Shown here piece after piece: positions 51,436 through 61,100 of a stretch of 64,000 bases of DNA. The notes under the pieces are model-generated. The model did no database searches. It was not told the DNA's origin and saw only the letters and a program-made list of their open reading frames with translations. A program made the position numbers and the translations under genes. This stretch comes from Pantanalinema sp. GTDB taxonomy: Bacteria > Cyanobacteriota > Sericytochromatia > S15B-MN24 > UBA4093. The stretch is from assembly GCA_036704125.1 (NCBI GenBank), contig DATNQI010000035.1, forward strand, positions 1-64,000. Reading direction: 5' to 3'. The stretch's first letter is position 1. Every line of letters begins with the position of its first letter.

Positions 51436-53183
51436 GCGCCCTTCTCCTGGTCGAGCTTGGCCTCGACCAGCTCGTGGGCCATCAGGGCGCTCGCGCGCGC
51501 CTCGAGGACGTAGGCCAGAACGAAGCCGAAGACCCCCGCGATCAAGGAGCCGAGGGCGAGCTTGACCAGGGTCTTCGCGTCCTCCGGCTTGATGGGCGGC
51601 TCGGCCAGGTCCACGATGGTGATCGGCAGGACCGAGGCGCCGTTGGCCGCCAGCCGGGTCTGGCTCGCGCGCTCGCTCAGGCGCTGGTAGTCGGCCTCGC
51701 GCAGGGCGACCTCGCGCTGCAGCTCCTTGTAGGTGACGTCGGTGACCGAGGCGTTGCGCGCCTTGGGCTCGAGCTCGGCGATCGCCGCCTCGAGGCTCGA
51801 GAGCTTGGCCTGCTGCTGGGCGACCTCGACCTTGAGGGCGATCCGGCGCCCGGCCACGTCGGCGCGCGCGGGGTCGCTCGCGGCCACCTTGGCGCTGGTC
51901 GAGCGAACCGTGCTCGAGGCCCTGGCGATCTGCCCCTTGAGCTCCTTGACCACGGGGCTCTCATCCCCGTACAGCCCCCTGGCGTCGGAGAGGTTCTGCT
52001 TGAGGGTCTTGAGGCGATCGCCCGCCGTCTCCACCTCCGGGGCGTCCTTGACGCTGCTCGCGAACGCGGGGTCCTTCTTGAGCAGGAGGATCTCGCGCTC
52101 GACCATCGAGAGCCCGCTCCTGGCGGCCGTGAGGGCGCGCTCCACCTCGCCCTTCTGGGCCCGGAGCTCCGCGAGCTGCACGGCGATGGTGGTCTGGGCC
52201 TCGGGGACGTTGGTCGCCTTGAAGGCCTTGAGGCGATCCTCGGCCCCGCGCAGGCGCTGGGCGCTCTCCTTCACCTGCTGGGCGATGAAGGCGTCGGCGC
52301 TGCGGGCGTCGGTGCCCTGGCTCTGCTGGTAGAAGCGGATGAACTCGCGGGTGTGCGTGTTGGCGAGATCCGCCGCCTCCTGGGGGGACCTGGCGGTGCC
52401 CGAGATGCGCATCATGTCGGTCTGGCCGACCTTCTCGACGTCGAGGCGCTTGGCGAGCTTCTCGGGGGTGGTGGCGAGGTTGAGCTTGGAGGCGGTTCGC
52501 TCGAGCACCGAGCGGCTCTGGAGCATCTCGGTCAGGTTGCCCATCAGGGCCCCCGCCTTGAACCAGTCGATGGCCGTCCCGCTCACCGACTGGCCCGAGG
52601 CGATGCCGGTGTTGATGGTGGTGGTGGCCTTGTAGGTCTTGGGCGCGCGCATCGAGAGCACGCCCACGGCCAGGTCGCTGGCCACGACGATCGAGAGGAT
52701 GAGGGGCCAGCGACGCTTCAGGATGTTGGACAGGGTGAGCCACAGGCGCGCGTCGTTGGCGCCTTGAGGCGGGCTCGCGAACTCCTCGTAGGGCCGCAGG
52801 CCGTAGCCCGCCGCCTGCGCCATCGGGGCGTAGTAGGGCATCAAGCCCGGCTGGATCCCCCGGCGATCCAGGGCGAGCACCATCTCCTCGAGCCGCTCTG
52901 CGAAGGGGGTGAGCTCGGGCGGCAGGGCCATGGGCGGGATCGCCTGCGCCTGGAAGAGGGCCATCAGCGCCGGGTGGATGGCCCTCTCGGCGGCCTCCTG
53001 GAAGCTGCCCTCGCCCTCGGTCCAGCCGAGCGAGGCCTGGTACAGGGCGAGGGCGCCCGCGAGCACCATGGGGCGAGGCCCGAGGGGGTAGCCGCCGAGG
53101 ACGCGCTCGACCAGGAGCCGCAGGAGCGGCAGGTTGTTATCAAAGCGCGCCAGGGCGGCATCGAGGGGGGGGCGATCCTTCAT
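51432..53183 (-). CDS. Wzz-like chain-length protein with extra N-terminal domain
   Basis: A 583-residue polysaccharide co-polymerase. Residues about 165-190 form the first membrane helix, followed by the periplasmic Wzz domain (TYKATTTINTGIA, long coiled coil 320-520) and a second helix at 550-570, with PIKPEDAKTLVK before it, a position typical of PCP-2 proteins. The short cytoplasmic tail has no tyrosine-kinase domain. The N-terminal 150 residues are soluble, helical and not part of normal Wzz proteins. AGGAGGAG precedes the ATG at 53183. Confidence 0.82.
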   Translation of the reverse strand: MKDRPPLDAALARFDNNLPLLRLLVERVLGGYPLGPRPMVLAGALALYQASLGWTEGEGSFQEAAERAIHPALMALFQAQAIPPMALPPELTPFAERLEEMVLALDRRGIQPGLMPYYAPMAQAAGYGLRPYEEFASPPQGANDARLWLTLSNILKRRWPLILSIVVASDLAVGVLSMRAPKTYKATTTINTGIASGQSVSGTAIDWFKAGALMGNLTEMLQSRSVLERTASKLNLATTPEKLAKRLDVEKVGQTDMMRISGTARSPQEAADLANTHTREFIRFYQQSQGTDARSADAFIAQQVKESAQRLRGAEDRLKAFKATNVPEAQTTIAVQLAELRAQKGEVERALTAARSGLSMVEREILLLKKDPAFASSVKDAPEVETAGDRLKTLKQNLSDARGLYGDESPVVKELKGQIARASSTVRSTSAKVAASDPARADVAGRRIALKVEVAQQQAKLSSLEAAIAELEPKARNASVTDVTYKELQREVALREADYQRLSERASQTRLAANGASVLPITIVDLAEPPIKPEDAKTLVKLALGSLIAGVFGFVLAYVLEARASALMAHELVEAKLDQEKGA

Positions 53184-53208
53184 GGCGGTCTCCTCCTGTT
53201 GGGGGCTC

Positions 53209-53901
53209 TTACTGCTTGGCGGTCTTCGGCCTCTTCTCGAGCCAGTCCGTGTCGCCCATCTGCTGGACCAGGATGGCCCAGGCACGGTTGTAGGCCCCCT
53301 CCGAGGCGACCAGGTCGGCTTGGGACTGGCTGACGGCGAGCCGCGCCTTCATGACCTCGCTGATGCTGGCGTTGCCCTTCCCGAAGAGGCGCTGGACCAC
53401 CATCACGTCCGACTCGGTGCTGCGGATGGCCTCCTGCCGAAGGACCAGGAGCTTTTGCTGGGAGAGCCACCCGGCATAGGCCTCGGTGGTGCTCGCCACC
53501 ACCTGGAGGCTCACCTGCCTCACCCCCTCGCGCGCGGCCTGGAGCCGGGCCTCGGAGCCCTTGAGCACCAAGGGGGTGCTCAGGAAGTCGCCCAGGTTCA
53601 TGGTCACGTAGGCCCCGGCGGCGGGAAGCGGCAGGCCGTTCGCCGGGGGCACGACGGTGTTGACCCCCACGTTGGCCGAGACCGAGCGCAGCGGGTAGAG
53701 CTTGGCCACGTCGGCCTCGGCCTCGGCCCGCGAGAGCTCGGCGCGCGCTGCGCGCAGCTGCGGGTTGTTGGCGAGGGCCTTGGTGATCGCCTGGTCCAGG
53801 GTGAGGTCGGCCGGGGGCTCGGGGAGGGCCTGGGCGAGGGCCGCCAGGGACCCCCAGGCGAGCATCGCGCCGGCCACGAGCATTGCCAGAGGAGTCTTCA
53901 T
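53209..53901 (-). CDS. TolC-like outer-membrane efflux protein, single-repeat
   Basis: A 230-residue protein with a signal peptide (cut near ALAQA) and one outer-membrane efflux protein repeat: LTLDQAITKALANNPQLRAARAELSRAEAE at the start and a second long coiled-coil helix pair near 140-200. Normal TolC proteins carry two such repeats and are about twice as long; here one is present, so six copies rather than three might form the channel. Its place between the Wzz and priming genes suggests a role in polysaccharide export, in place of Wza. No frameshift or broken start is seen. Confidence 0.72.
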   Translation of the reverse strand: MKTPLAMLVAGAMLAWGSLAALAQALPEPPADLTLDQAITKALANNPQLRAARAELSRAEAEADVAKLYPLRSVSANVGVNTVVPPANGLPLPAAGAYVTMNLGDFLSTPLVLKGSEARLQAAREGVRQVSLQVVASTTEAYAGWLSQQKLLVLRQEAIRSTESDVMVVQRLFGKGNASISEVMKARLAVSQSQADLVASEGAYNRAWAILVQQMGDTDWLEKRPKTAKQ

Positions 53902-53923
53902 GAGGGTCCTTTCGTGTGTGCGC

Positions 53924-55573
53924 TCACCGCGCGCCGCGGCGAAGCAAGAGGGCGGGAATGGTCTTGAGCAGGATCAGCCAGTCGCTCCAGAAGGTGCGCG
54001 TCACCGAGTAGTAGGAATCGAGCACCATGCGCTCCTTCTCGCTGAGGTCGGATCGCCCGCTGATTTGCCACAGGCCGGTGATGCCCGCGGGGCACGAGAA
54101 GCGAAGGCGCTGCCAGTCCTCGTCGAGGGCCTCGGCCTCATACACCGGAAGGGGCCGGTTGCCGACCAGCCGCATGTCCCCGAGCGCCACGTTCAGGAGC
54201 TGGGGCAGCTCGTCGAGGCTCGTGGCGCGCAGGAAGCGGCCCAGGCGGGTGATGCGCGGGTCGTGCGTCAGCTTGAAGAAGGCCCCGTCGCCGTAGTGGT
54301 TGTGGGCCTTGAGGGCCGAGAGGCGGCGCTCGGCGTCGCGCACCATGGTCCGGAACTTGTAGAGCTCGAAGACCCGTCCGCGCAGGCTTCCCTCGCGCCA
54401 GGCGCGGCGGTCCTGCCCGACCCGCAGCTGGGTGAAGATGACCGGGCCCGGGTCGTCCAGGTAGATGAAGAGGGAAATGGCGAGCAGAAGGGGCGAGAGC
54501 GCCAGGAGCGCCACGATGGCGAGGCTGGAGTCGAGGAGCTGGCCGAGGCGCTCCCCTCTGGGTGCGCGCATGGTCGATCGCAGCACCTCGGGATCGGGGC
54601 TGGGCTCGAAGGGGGCTTGCGGGCGATCCACGTCGAAGGATCCGTGGCGCCAGACGAGCCGATCGTGCCAGCGGGTGGCCTTGCCGAGGGAGGTGCCGGC
54701 GAGCACGATCGAGCGCTCGACCGAGGCGCCGCGCGCGACCTCCACGTCCCGGACCAGCACGGCGTGCGGCCCGATCCGCCCTTCGCGCCCCACGCGGCAG
54801 CCGGGGCCGATCCAGCAGGGGGGAACGAGGGTGGCCTCCGGGTGGACCAGGGCACCGGGGTCCACGTGAAGGATCGCATCCCCCGCCGTGCCGGCGCAAA
54901 GCGCGGCGAGCTGCGCCTGGTGGTACCCGAGCGGGGTGCCTGCCGGATGCCAGGCGCCCTCGGCGACGTGGCCCGCGACGCGCAGCCCCTGCGCGCTGAG
55001 CCGGGGCAGCCACTCCCGGCCGATGGCGCACGGGGTGCCGGGCAGGTGATCGAGGGCAGCCGGCTCGACCAGGTAGATGCCCGTGTGCCAGACCTCGGGC
55101 CGCTCAGGGGGGGCGCAGCTTTTCAGCATGCCGCCGGTCGTCAGCGCGGCCCCGAGCGCGCCGGGGGAGGCTTGCGGGCTCAGAACGGCGGTGACCAGGG
55201 CCCCCGTGGCCCGGTGGTGCGCGATGGCCCCTTCGAGATCCAGCCAGTCGATCACGTCGCCCGAGAGCACCAGGGTGGTCTGCGAGAGAAAGGCCGCATG
55301 GGCCTTCAGCGCCCCGCCGCTCCCCGAGAGCGCGCTCTCCAGGGCGACGCTGACGCGCATCCCCTCGGGCGTCGCCGATCGGATCGCGGCCTCGAGGGGG
55401 GCGGGCAGGTGGTGCATGGCGACCAGGACGTCCTCGACGCCGAGGCGCGAGAGCCGGCGCAGCTGGTGCGCGATCAGCGCCTCGCCAAGAAGCGGGAGGG
55501 CTCCGAGCGGCGCGGTGAAGGTGATGGGGGCGAGCGCGGCGTGCGCGCTTCCCGTGAGGATCAGGCCTTTCAC
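53924..55573 (-). CDS. Fusion: degenerate nucleotidyltransferase, left-handed beta-helix, priming sugar transferase
   Basis: A 549-residue protein of three parts. Residues 1-215 resemble the NTP_transferase fold of sugar-1-phosphate nucleotidyltransferases, but the G-G-x-G-T-R signature and conserved Lys are missing (LILTGSAHAALAP instead), so it looks inactive. Residues 225-300 have hexapeptide repeats of a left-handed beta-helix (VHPEATLVPPCWIGPG). Residues 340-549 form the bacterial sugar transferase (PHPT) domain: a hydrophobic helix, YKFRTMVRDAE, LDELPQLLNVALGDM, and a final ITGLWQISGRSD. The last should load the first sugar-phosphate onto undecaprenyl phosphate. GTG start behind GAGGAGAA. 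No other priming enzyme is seen. Confidence 0.75.
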   Translation of the reverse strand: MKGLILTGSAHAALAPITFTAPLGALPLLGEALIAHQLRRLSRLGVEDVLVAMHHLPAPLEAAIRSATPEGMRVSVALESALSGSGGALKAHAAFLSQTTLVLSGDVIDWLDLEGAIAHHRATGALVTAVLSPQASPGALGAALTTGGMLKSCAPPERPEVWHTGIYLVEPAALDHLPGTPCAIGREWLPRLSAQGLRVAGHVAEGAWHPAGTPLGYHQAQLAALCAGTAGDAILHVDPGALVHPEATLVPPCWIGPGCRVGREGRIGPHAVLVRDVEVARGASVERSIVLAGTSLGKATRWHDRLVWRHGSFDVDRPQAPFEPSPDPEVLRSTMRAPRGERLGQLLDSSLAIVALLALSPLLLAISLFIYLDDPGPVIFTQLRVGQDRRAWREGSLRGRVFELYKFRTMVRDAERRLSALKAHNHYGDGAFFKLTHDPRITRLGRFLRATSLDELPQLLNVALGDMRLVGNRPLPVYEAEALDEDWQRLRFSCPAGITGLWQISGRSDLSEKERMVLDSYYSVTRTFWSDWLILLKTIPALLLRRGAR

Positions 55574-55617
55574 GCTTTCTCCTCGGAAAAGTGCGGGCGG
55601 CACGGGGCGCGGGCCTC

Positions 55618-56010
55618 TCACTGCTCGCTCAGCGCGATGACCTTGTGGAGCGAGGCGCGCGCGAGCCGCTCGCGGGCATGGTCGGGCAGGTGGGCCACCA
55701 CCAGGTGCCGGGAGCGGCGCTTGGCCATCTCGCCGGCCTCGGCCAGCGCGGCCAGACCCGTGGGGTCCAGCTGCTTGAGCGCTTTGAGGTCCAGCACGAC
55801 GCGCGAGGTGCCCTCGCAGAGGTGCTCGGCGAGGGCGCGCTTGAAGGCGATCGCCGTTCGGGCATCGAGCGCCCCCATGAGGCGAAGCGTGCCGGGCTCG
55901 TCGGGGGTGACCTCGATTTTCAGGCCGGGCGCGAGCGGAAGGTGCCGAGGGGATCCGCCCCGTGTGCCCAGGGCGTCTTGGCCCGCCCAGGATCCTGGCG
56001 TGCTCTCCAT
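55618..56010 (-). CDS. STAS-domain protein
   Basis: A 130-residue protein whose residues 30-130 are a STAS domain (anti-sigma-factor antagonist type): GTLRLMGALDARTAIAF, SRVVLDLKALKQLDPTGLAAL with the region where SpoIIAA is phosphorylated (here Pro-Thr in place of Ser), and HLVVAHLPDHARERL. It lies just upstream of the polysaccharide genes on the same strand (44 nt) and may regulate them. AAGGAGGA precedes the ATG. No anti-sigma kinase is in the window. Confidence 0.8.
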   Translation of the reverse strand: MESTPGSWAGQDALGTRGGSPRHLPLAPGLKIEVTPDEPGTLRLMGALDARTAIAFKRALAEHLCEGTSRVVLDLKALKQLDPTGLAALAEAGEMAKRRSRHLVVAHLPDHARERLARASLHKVIALSEQ

Positions 56011-56260
56011 CCGAGATCCTCCTTGGTGAATCGACCGAGGCGGTGACGGAAGCTTGGCTGCTTGTCGCAGCGGGGGATTCTCGCTCAAGGGTACCGGCGG
56101 GCTCGGAAGCGGGGAAAGGTCGATTTGACGAAATGCGTGAGAGGTTTCGTCGCCGCAGGCAAGCGATCCGGGGCCGAGCGTGTGTAGAATAGAGGGGCTT
56201 TCTGGCATCAAGGAGGACGACGCGGCGCCTCCCTCGCGCCAGGGTGATGGAGAGGTCCGC

Positions 56261-57484
56261 ATGGCCGACGCCCCCGATTACTACGAAGTCCTCCAGGTCC
56301 ATCCCAAGGCGAGCGCCTTGATGATCAAGAAGGCGTATCGCACCCTGCTTTTGGCGGGGGGGCATCCGGATCTCGGCGGCAACCCGGTCGAGACCCAGCT
56401 CTTGACCGAGGCCTACGAGGTCCTCTCGAACCCCGATCGCCGCATGGCCTACGACCGCCGCCGCAGCGTCGGCCGGCCCGCGCCAACCACCATCATCGTC
56501 TCCATCTGCCCCCACTGCGGGGTCTTCAACCGGGTGCGATCGGAGACCAAGCTGCTCGTCGCGCGCTGCGGCAAGTGCGGCCATGGGCTCGGCAAGGCCA
56601 AGGCGCCGACCATGCCCCTCAAGCTGGAGCGCAAGTGGCCCTGGAAGTGGATCCTGGGCGGGGCCCTGGTCGCGTTCACCGTCGTCGGCGCGGTGGGGGG
56701 CTACCAGCTCTGGAGCGCCGATCGCGATCCCTTGGCCGAGGCGATCGCCCTCGAGGAGCGCGGGCAGCTCTCGAGCGCCGCCGAGCGCCTGCAGGCGATC
56801 ATCGAGACCCAGCCGCGCCACCTGGCCGCTCACCAGCACCTGGGCCAGGTCTACGAGGCCCAGAAGAACCTGGAGGCCGCCATCGCCCAGTACCGCGTGG
56901 CTGCCGACATCTCGCCGACCACCCCCAAGTCCCACTACCTCCTGGGAAGGGCCCTGATGCGGCACGGTCGCCTCGACGAGGCCGAGGAGGCCCTTCGCAA
57001 GTCGATCGCGATCGATCCCCAGGACGTGGGGGCCCTCGTGACCCTGGGCAAGCTCCTGGTCAAGACCGACCGACTGGACCAGGCGGTGGAGGTCTACCGC
57101 AAGGCCGTGCCCCTCGACGTGCGCAACAGCGACCTGCGCTACAGCCTGGCCATGGTCTACCAGCTGCAGGGGGACACCGCCCATGCCGTGCAGGAGCATC
57201 GCCAGGCGCTATCGATCGACCCGCGCCACCGCGAGGCCCTGGTCAACCTGGGCAAGCTCTACCGGGAGCGCGGCGCCTACCAGGACGCCCTGACCCAGTT
57301 CCAGAAGGCCGCCGTCCTCAGGTACGAGGACCCCGACCTGCACTTCTGGATGGCCGAGATCTACCGCCAGTCAGGCAACCCGGCCCAGGCCATCCGCGAG
57401 TTCCAGGTCTCGCAGAGCCAGGCCAAGGCCAACCCGATCCTGCGCGACCGCATCGATCGCGCCCTCAGGGCCCTGGGGGGCTAG
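56261..57484 (+). CDS. J-domain/TPR membrane protein
   Basis: A 407-residue protein combining four modules: an N-terminal J-domain (HPD at residues 35-37, YEVLQVHP start), a zinc ribbon (Cys83/86/103/106), one membrane helix (about 128-148) and about seven TPR repeats (155-400). A J-domain calls DnaK to substrates held by the TPR part; the membrane helix places DnaK recruitment and TPRs on opposite sides or anchors the complex. The start ATG follows AGAGGTCC. Its 3' end overlaps a convergent XRE gene by 4 nt. Confidence 0.85.
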   Translation: MADAPDYYEVLQVHPKASALMIKKAYRTLLLAGGHPDLGGNPVETQLLTEAYEVLSNPDRRMAYDRRRSVGRPAPTTIIVSICPHCGVFNRVRSETKLLVARCGKCGHGLGKAKAPTMPLKLERKWPWKWILGGALVAFTVVGAVGGYQLWSADRDPLAEAIALEERGQLSSAAERLQAIIETQPRHLAAHQHLGQVYEAQKNLEAAIAQYRVAADISPTTPKSHYLLGRALMRHGRLDEAEEALRKSIAIDPQDVGALVTLGKLLVKTDRLDQAVEVYRKAVPLDVRNSDLRYSLAMVYQLQGDTAHAVQEHRQALSIDPRHREALVNLGKLYRERGAYQDALTQFQKAAVLRYEDPDLHFWMAEIYRQSGNPAQAIREFQVSQSQAKANPILRDRIDRALRALGG

Positions 57485-57687
57485 TCCTTCTCGTAGCTGA
57501 GGATGTCGCCCGGCTGACAGTCAAGGACCTCGCAGATGGCCTCCAGGGTGGAGAAGCGGATCGCCTTGGCCTTTCCCGTCTTGAGGATGGAGATGTTGTT
57601 GAGCGCGATGCCCGTCCTTTGGGCCAGCTCGCTCACCTTCATTTTGCGATCGACCAGCAGCCGATCGAGATGCACTTCGATGCTCAT
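57481..57687 (-). CDS. XRE-family HTH protein (YozG-like)
   Basis: A 68-residue Cro/C1-type helix-turn-helix protein: KMKVSELAQRTGIALNNISILKTGKAKAIRF, then ICEVLDCQPGDILSY. Such mini-regulators commonly pair with DUF2975-type membrane proteins, as here: the membrane gene's stop is 4 nt upstream. The pair likely forms an autoregulated membrane-sensing unit. Confidence 0.88.
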   Translation of the reverse strand: MSIEVHLDRLLVDRKMKVSELAQRTGIALNNISILKTGKAKAIRFSTLEAICEVLDCQPGDILSYEKD

Positions 57688-57691
57688 GGGC

Positions 57692-57970
57692 CTATGCGAT
57701 CAAGTCCATTTCCTGCGCCATCTCCAGGATCACGCCCAGCGCCATGCCGATCAGGAGGTACACGCTGGCCGCCAGCATCGCCTGAGCCGCGCTCATCCCG
57801 CCGCCGAGCAGCAGCTGGGTCTTGGTCAGGGACGTATCGCCCAGCCGGAGCCAGCTGTAGAGGTGGGTCGCGAAAGGAAGCAGGTTGAACAGGAACTGGA
57901 TGGCCGCTGCGACATAGCACCCGATCTTCGCGAGACCGAGAACCTGGCGGCGAACATTCTTGCGTTGCAT
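57692..57970 (-). CDS. Small membrane protein, DUF2975-like
   Basis: A 92-residue protein with two or three membrane helices (residues 13-33, 50-80) and a short basic start, similar in size and context to shortened DUF2975 proteins, which normally have four helices and sit beside a YozG-type regulator. The ATG at 57970 follows GGAGAG; longer starts at 57985 or 58045 are possible. An AT-rich region of about 120 nt upstream is likely its promoter and separates it from mfd. Confidence 0.55.
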   Translation of the reverse strand: MQRKNVRRQVLGLAKIGCYVAAAIQFLFNLLPFATHLYSWLRLGDTSLTKTQLLLGGGMSAAQAMLAASVYLLIGMALGVILEMAQEMDLIA

Positions 57971-58193
57971 GGGAACTCTCTCCATTCGTGTAATTTTCAA
58001 CGATAAACGTGTGATCATCATGGGGCCACCGACGGGGTTTGTCAATGAATTTCGTTGATAAATTATCGATAAAAATGGTCCTTCGTTCGCGCAGTGCTCA
58101 CCCGGCCCCCCTCAAAAGGCCGCCTGCCGCCTGCCGAACGGCCCCTGTGATAAACTGAAGGCCCTGTTTTGTCTCGCTTTGCCCGGAGCCTGA

Positions 58194-61100
58194 ATGAGCA
58201 ATCTCACCGAACTGACCGCCTTCGCGACCGCCTTTCCCGCCTTCGAGACGATCCGCAAGGACCTGGTAGGGGGGCGCACCCTCAAGGTGGGCGGCGTCAC
58301 CCCCGCGTCGGCGGCGCTCGTCGCCTCGGCCCTTGCGGCCGAGAGCTGGCTGCTCGTCGCGCCGAGCGCGGACGTGGCCAAGCGCCTCCAGGCGGATCTG
58401 GTCGCCTACGGCGTCGAGGCCCTCTACTTCCCCGCGGTCGAGGTGACCCCCTACGAGGGCGTCTCGCCCGAAGAGGAGCTGCTGCACGCGCGCCAGGCGG
58501 TGCTCGCCAAGCTCTGCGAGCCTGGGCCGCACAAGGTGATCACCACCCCCCGGGCGCTCGCCATGCGCCTGCCCTCGCCCGAGGCCTGGCGCGCGGCGAC
58601 CGTCTCCCTGAAGCCCGGCGACCTCCTCTCGCCCCACCAGCTCACCGAGCAGCTCATCAAGCTGGGCTACCGGCCCGCCACCACCGTCACCGACAAGGGC
58701 GAGTTCTCGCGCCGCGGCGGGATCCTGGACGTGTTCGCCCCGCAGGCCGACGCCCCTTGCCGGCTCGAGTTCTTCGGCGACGAGATCGACCGGATCCAGG
58801 AGTACGAGCTTTCAAGCCAGCGCTCCACCGAGCCGCGCGAGGTGCTGTCGCTGTGGCCGACCCGCGAGCTGATCCTGCCCACCGAGGGCTGGGGCACCGC
58901 CGAGCAGCTTCTGAGCGGCTTCGCCGAGAAGCGGGTGCACCAGCTGATGGGCGGCAAGCGCCTGCCAGAAGCCGCCAAGCTGACCAAGAAGGTCCAGTCG
59001 GCCCTGGAGCAGCTCAGGACCTTCCAGTACTTCGAGGGCTGCGAGTACTACGCCCCCTTCTTCGGCGGCCTCGGCTCGCTGATCGACTACCTGCCGGGCG
59101 GATCGCCGGTCCTGTGGCTCGACCGAAAGGCCTTGGTCTCGGCCTACGCCGCCTGGGTGACCAAGATCCAGAAGCGCTACGACGAAGGTTACCAGGCGGG
59201 TGATCTGGTGCCCCTGCCCACCCCGCTGCACCTGGGCTGGGATGCCCTCGAAGCCGCCCTCAAGCCCTACGCTCAGCTGGACCTCTCGCCCGCAGAGGAC
59301 GGGGCGGCCGTGCACCTCGGCACCCATGCCCCCCTGGGCTTCGGCAACCAGTTCGACAAGCTGACCGAAGCCCTCAAGGAGGCCGCGAGCGCAGGCCAGA
59401 AGGTGGTCGTCGCCTCCACCCAGCCCCAGCGCGTCTACGCCATCCTCGAGGAGCGGGGCTTCTCGGCGAACTACGGCGGGCGCCTGCCTCTGCCGAGCTT
59501 CGATTTCGGCGGCGTCTGGATCGTCCGCGAGAGCCTGAACGCGGGCTTCGTCTGGCCCCAGAGCAACCTCATGGTCCTCTCGGACGCCGAGCTGTTCGGC
59601 TGGCAGAAGCGCCCCGGGGCCCGTGCCCCCAAGCGGGCCCCGCACGCGGGGGCTGCGATCGCGAGCCTCAGCGAGCTGCGCGCGGGCGACTACGTGGTGC
59701 ATGCCAAGCACGGCATCGGCCAGTACCTGGGGCTCAAGCGCCTGGAGATGAACAACCAGGAGCGCGAGTACCTGCTCATCCAGTACCACGGCGACGATCG
59801 CCTCTACGTGCCGGTCGAGCAGTTCGGCCTCCTGCACCGCTACCGCGGGACCCACGAAGGCAAGCCCAAGGTCAACAAGATGGGCGGCGCCGACTGGGAG
59901 AACGTCAAGAAGCGCGTCAAGAAAGGTGTGGCGGCGCTCGCCGAGGACCTGCTCAAGCTCTACGCGCACCGCGCCGCCCAGCCGGGCTACGCCTACCCCG
60001 AGGACAGCGTCTGGCAGGCCGAGATGGAGGGGGGCTTCCCCTACTCCGAGACCCCCGACCAGCTGCGGGCGATCGCCGAGACCAAGGCCGACATGGAGCG
60101 CGGCCGCCCCATGGACCGCCTGGTCTGCGGCGACGTGGGCTTCGGCAAGACCGAGGTGGCCCTGCGGGCCATCTTCAAGGCGGCCATGTCGGGCAAGCAG
60201 GTGGCCCTGCTCGCGCCGACCACCCTCCTTGCGCACCAGCACTACCAGACCCTGCGCGAGCGCTTCGCCCCCTACCCGATCAAGGTGAGCCTCTTGAGCC
60301 GCTTCAAGTCGGCCAAGGAGCAGAAGGAGACCACCCGCGGCCTGGAGACGGGCACGGTGGACGTGGTGGTCGGCACGCACCGCATGCTGAGCAAGGACGT
60401 GGCCTTCAAGGACCTGGGCCTGCTCATCGTGGACGAGGAGCACCGCTTCGGCGTCGCCCACAAGGAGCGCCTCAAGCACCTCAAGGCCACCGTCGACGTG
60501 CTCACCATGAGCGCGACGCCCATCCCCCGCACCCTGTACCTGGCCCTGTCGGGCGCGCGCGACATGAGCCTCATCACCACCCCGCCCATGAACCGCCAGC
60601 CGGTCAAGACCACGGTGGGCCCCTACGACCCCGAGACGGTCCGCACCGCGATCCTGCACGAGCTGGAGCGCGGAGGGCAGGTCTTCGTGCTCCACAACCG
60701 GGTCGACTCCATCTACCGGGTCGCCGCCGAGATCCAGGAGCTCGTCCCCCAGGCGCGGGTCGTGGTCGGCCACGGCCAGATGAACGAGAACGCCCTCGAG
60801 GACGTGATGCTCTCGTTCCTGAACCACGAGTACGACGTCCTGGTCTCGACGACCATCATCGAGTCGGGCCTCGACATCCCCAACGCCAACACCATGATCA
60901 TCGACGACGCGGACCGGCTGGGGCTCGCGCAGCTCTACCAGATCCGCGGACGCGTCGGCCGCTCGGACGTCAAGGCCTACTGCTACTGCTTCTACCGGGC
61001 GGGCAAGGAGCTCACCCCCGAGGGCCGCGAGCGCCTCGACGCGCTCCAGCAGTTCACCGCCCTCGGCTCCGGCTACCAGATCGCCCTGCGCGACATGGAG

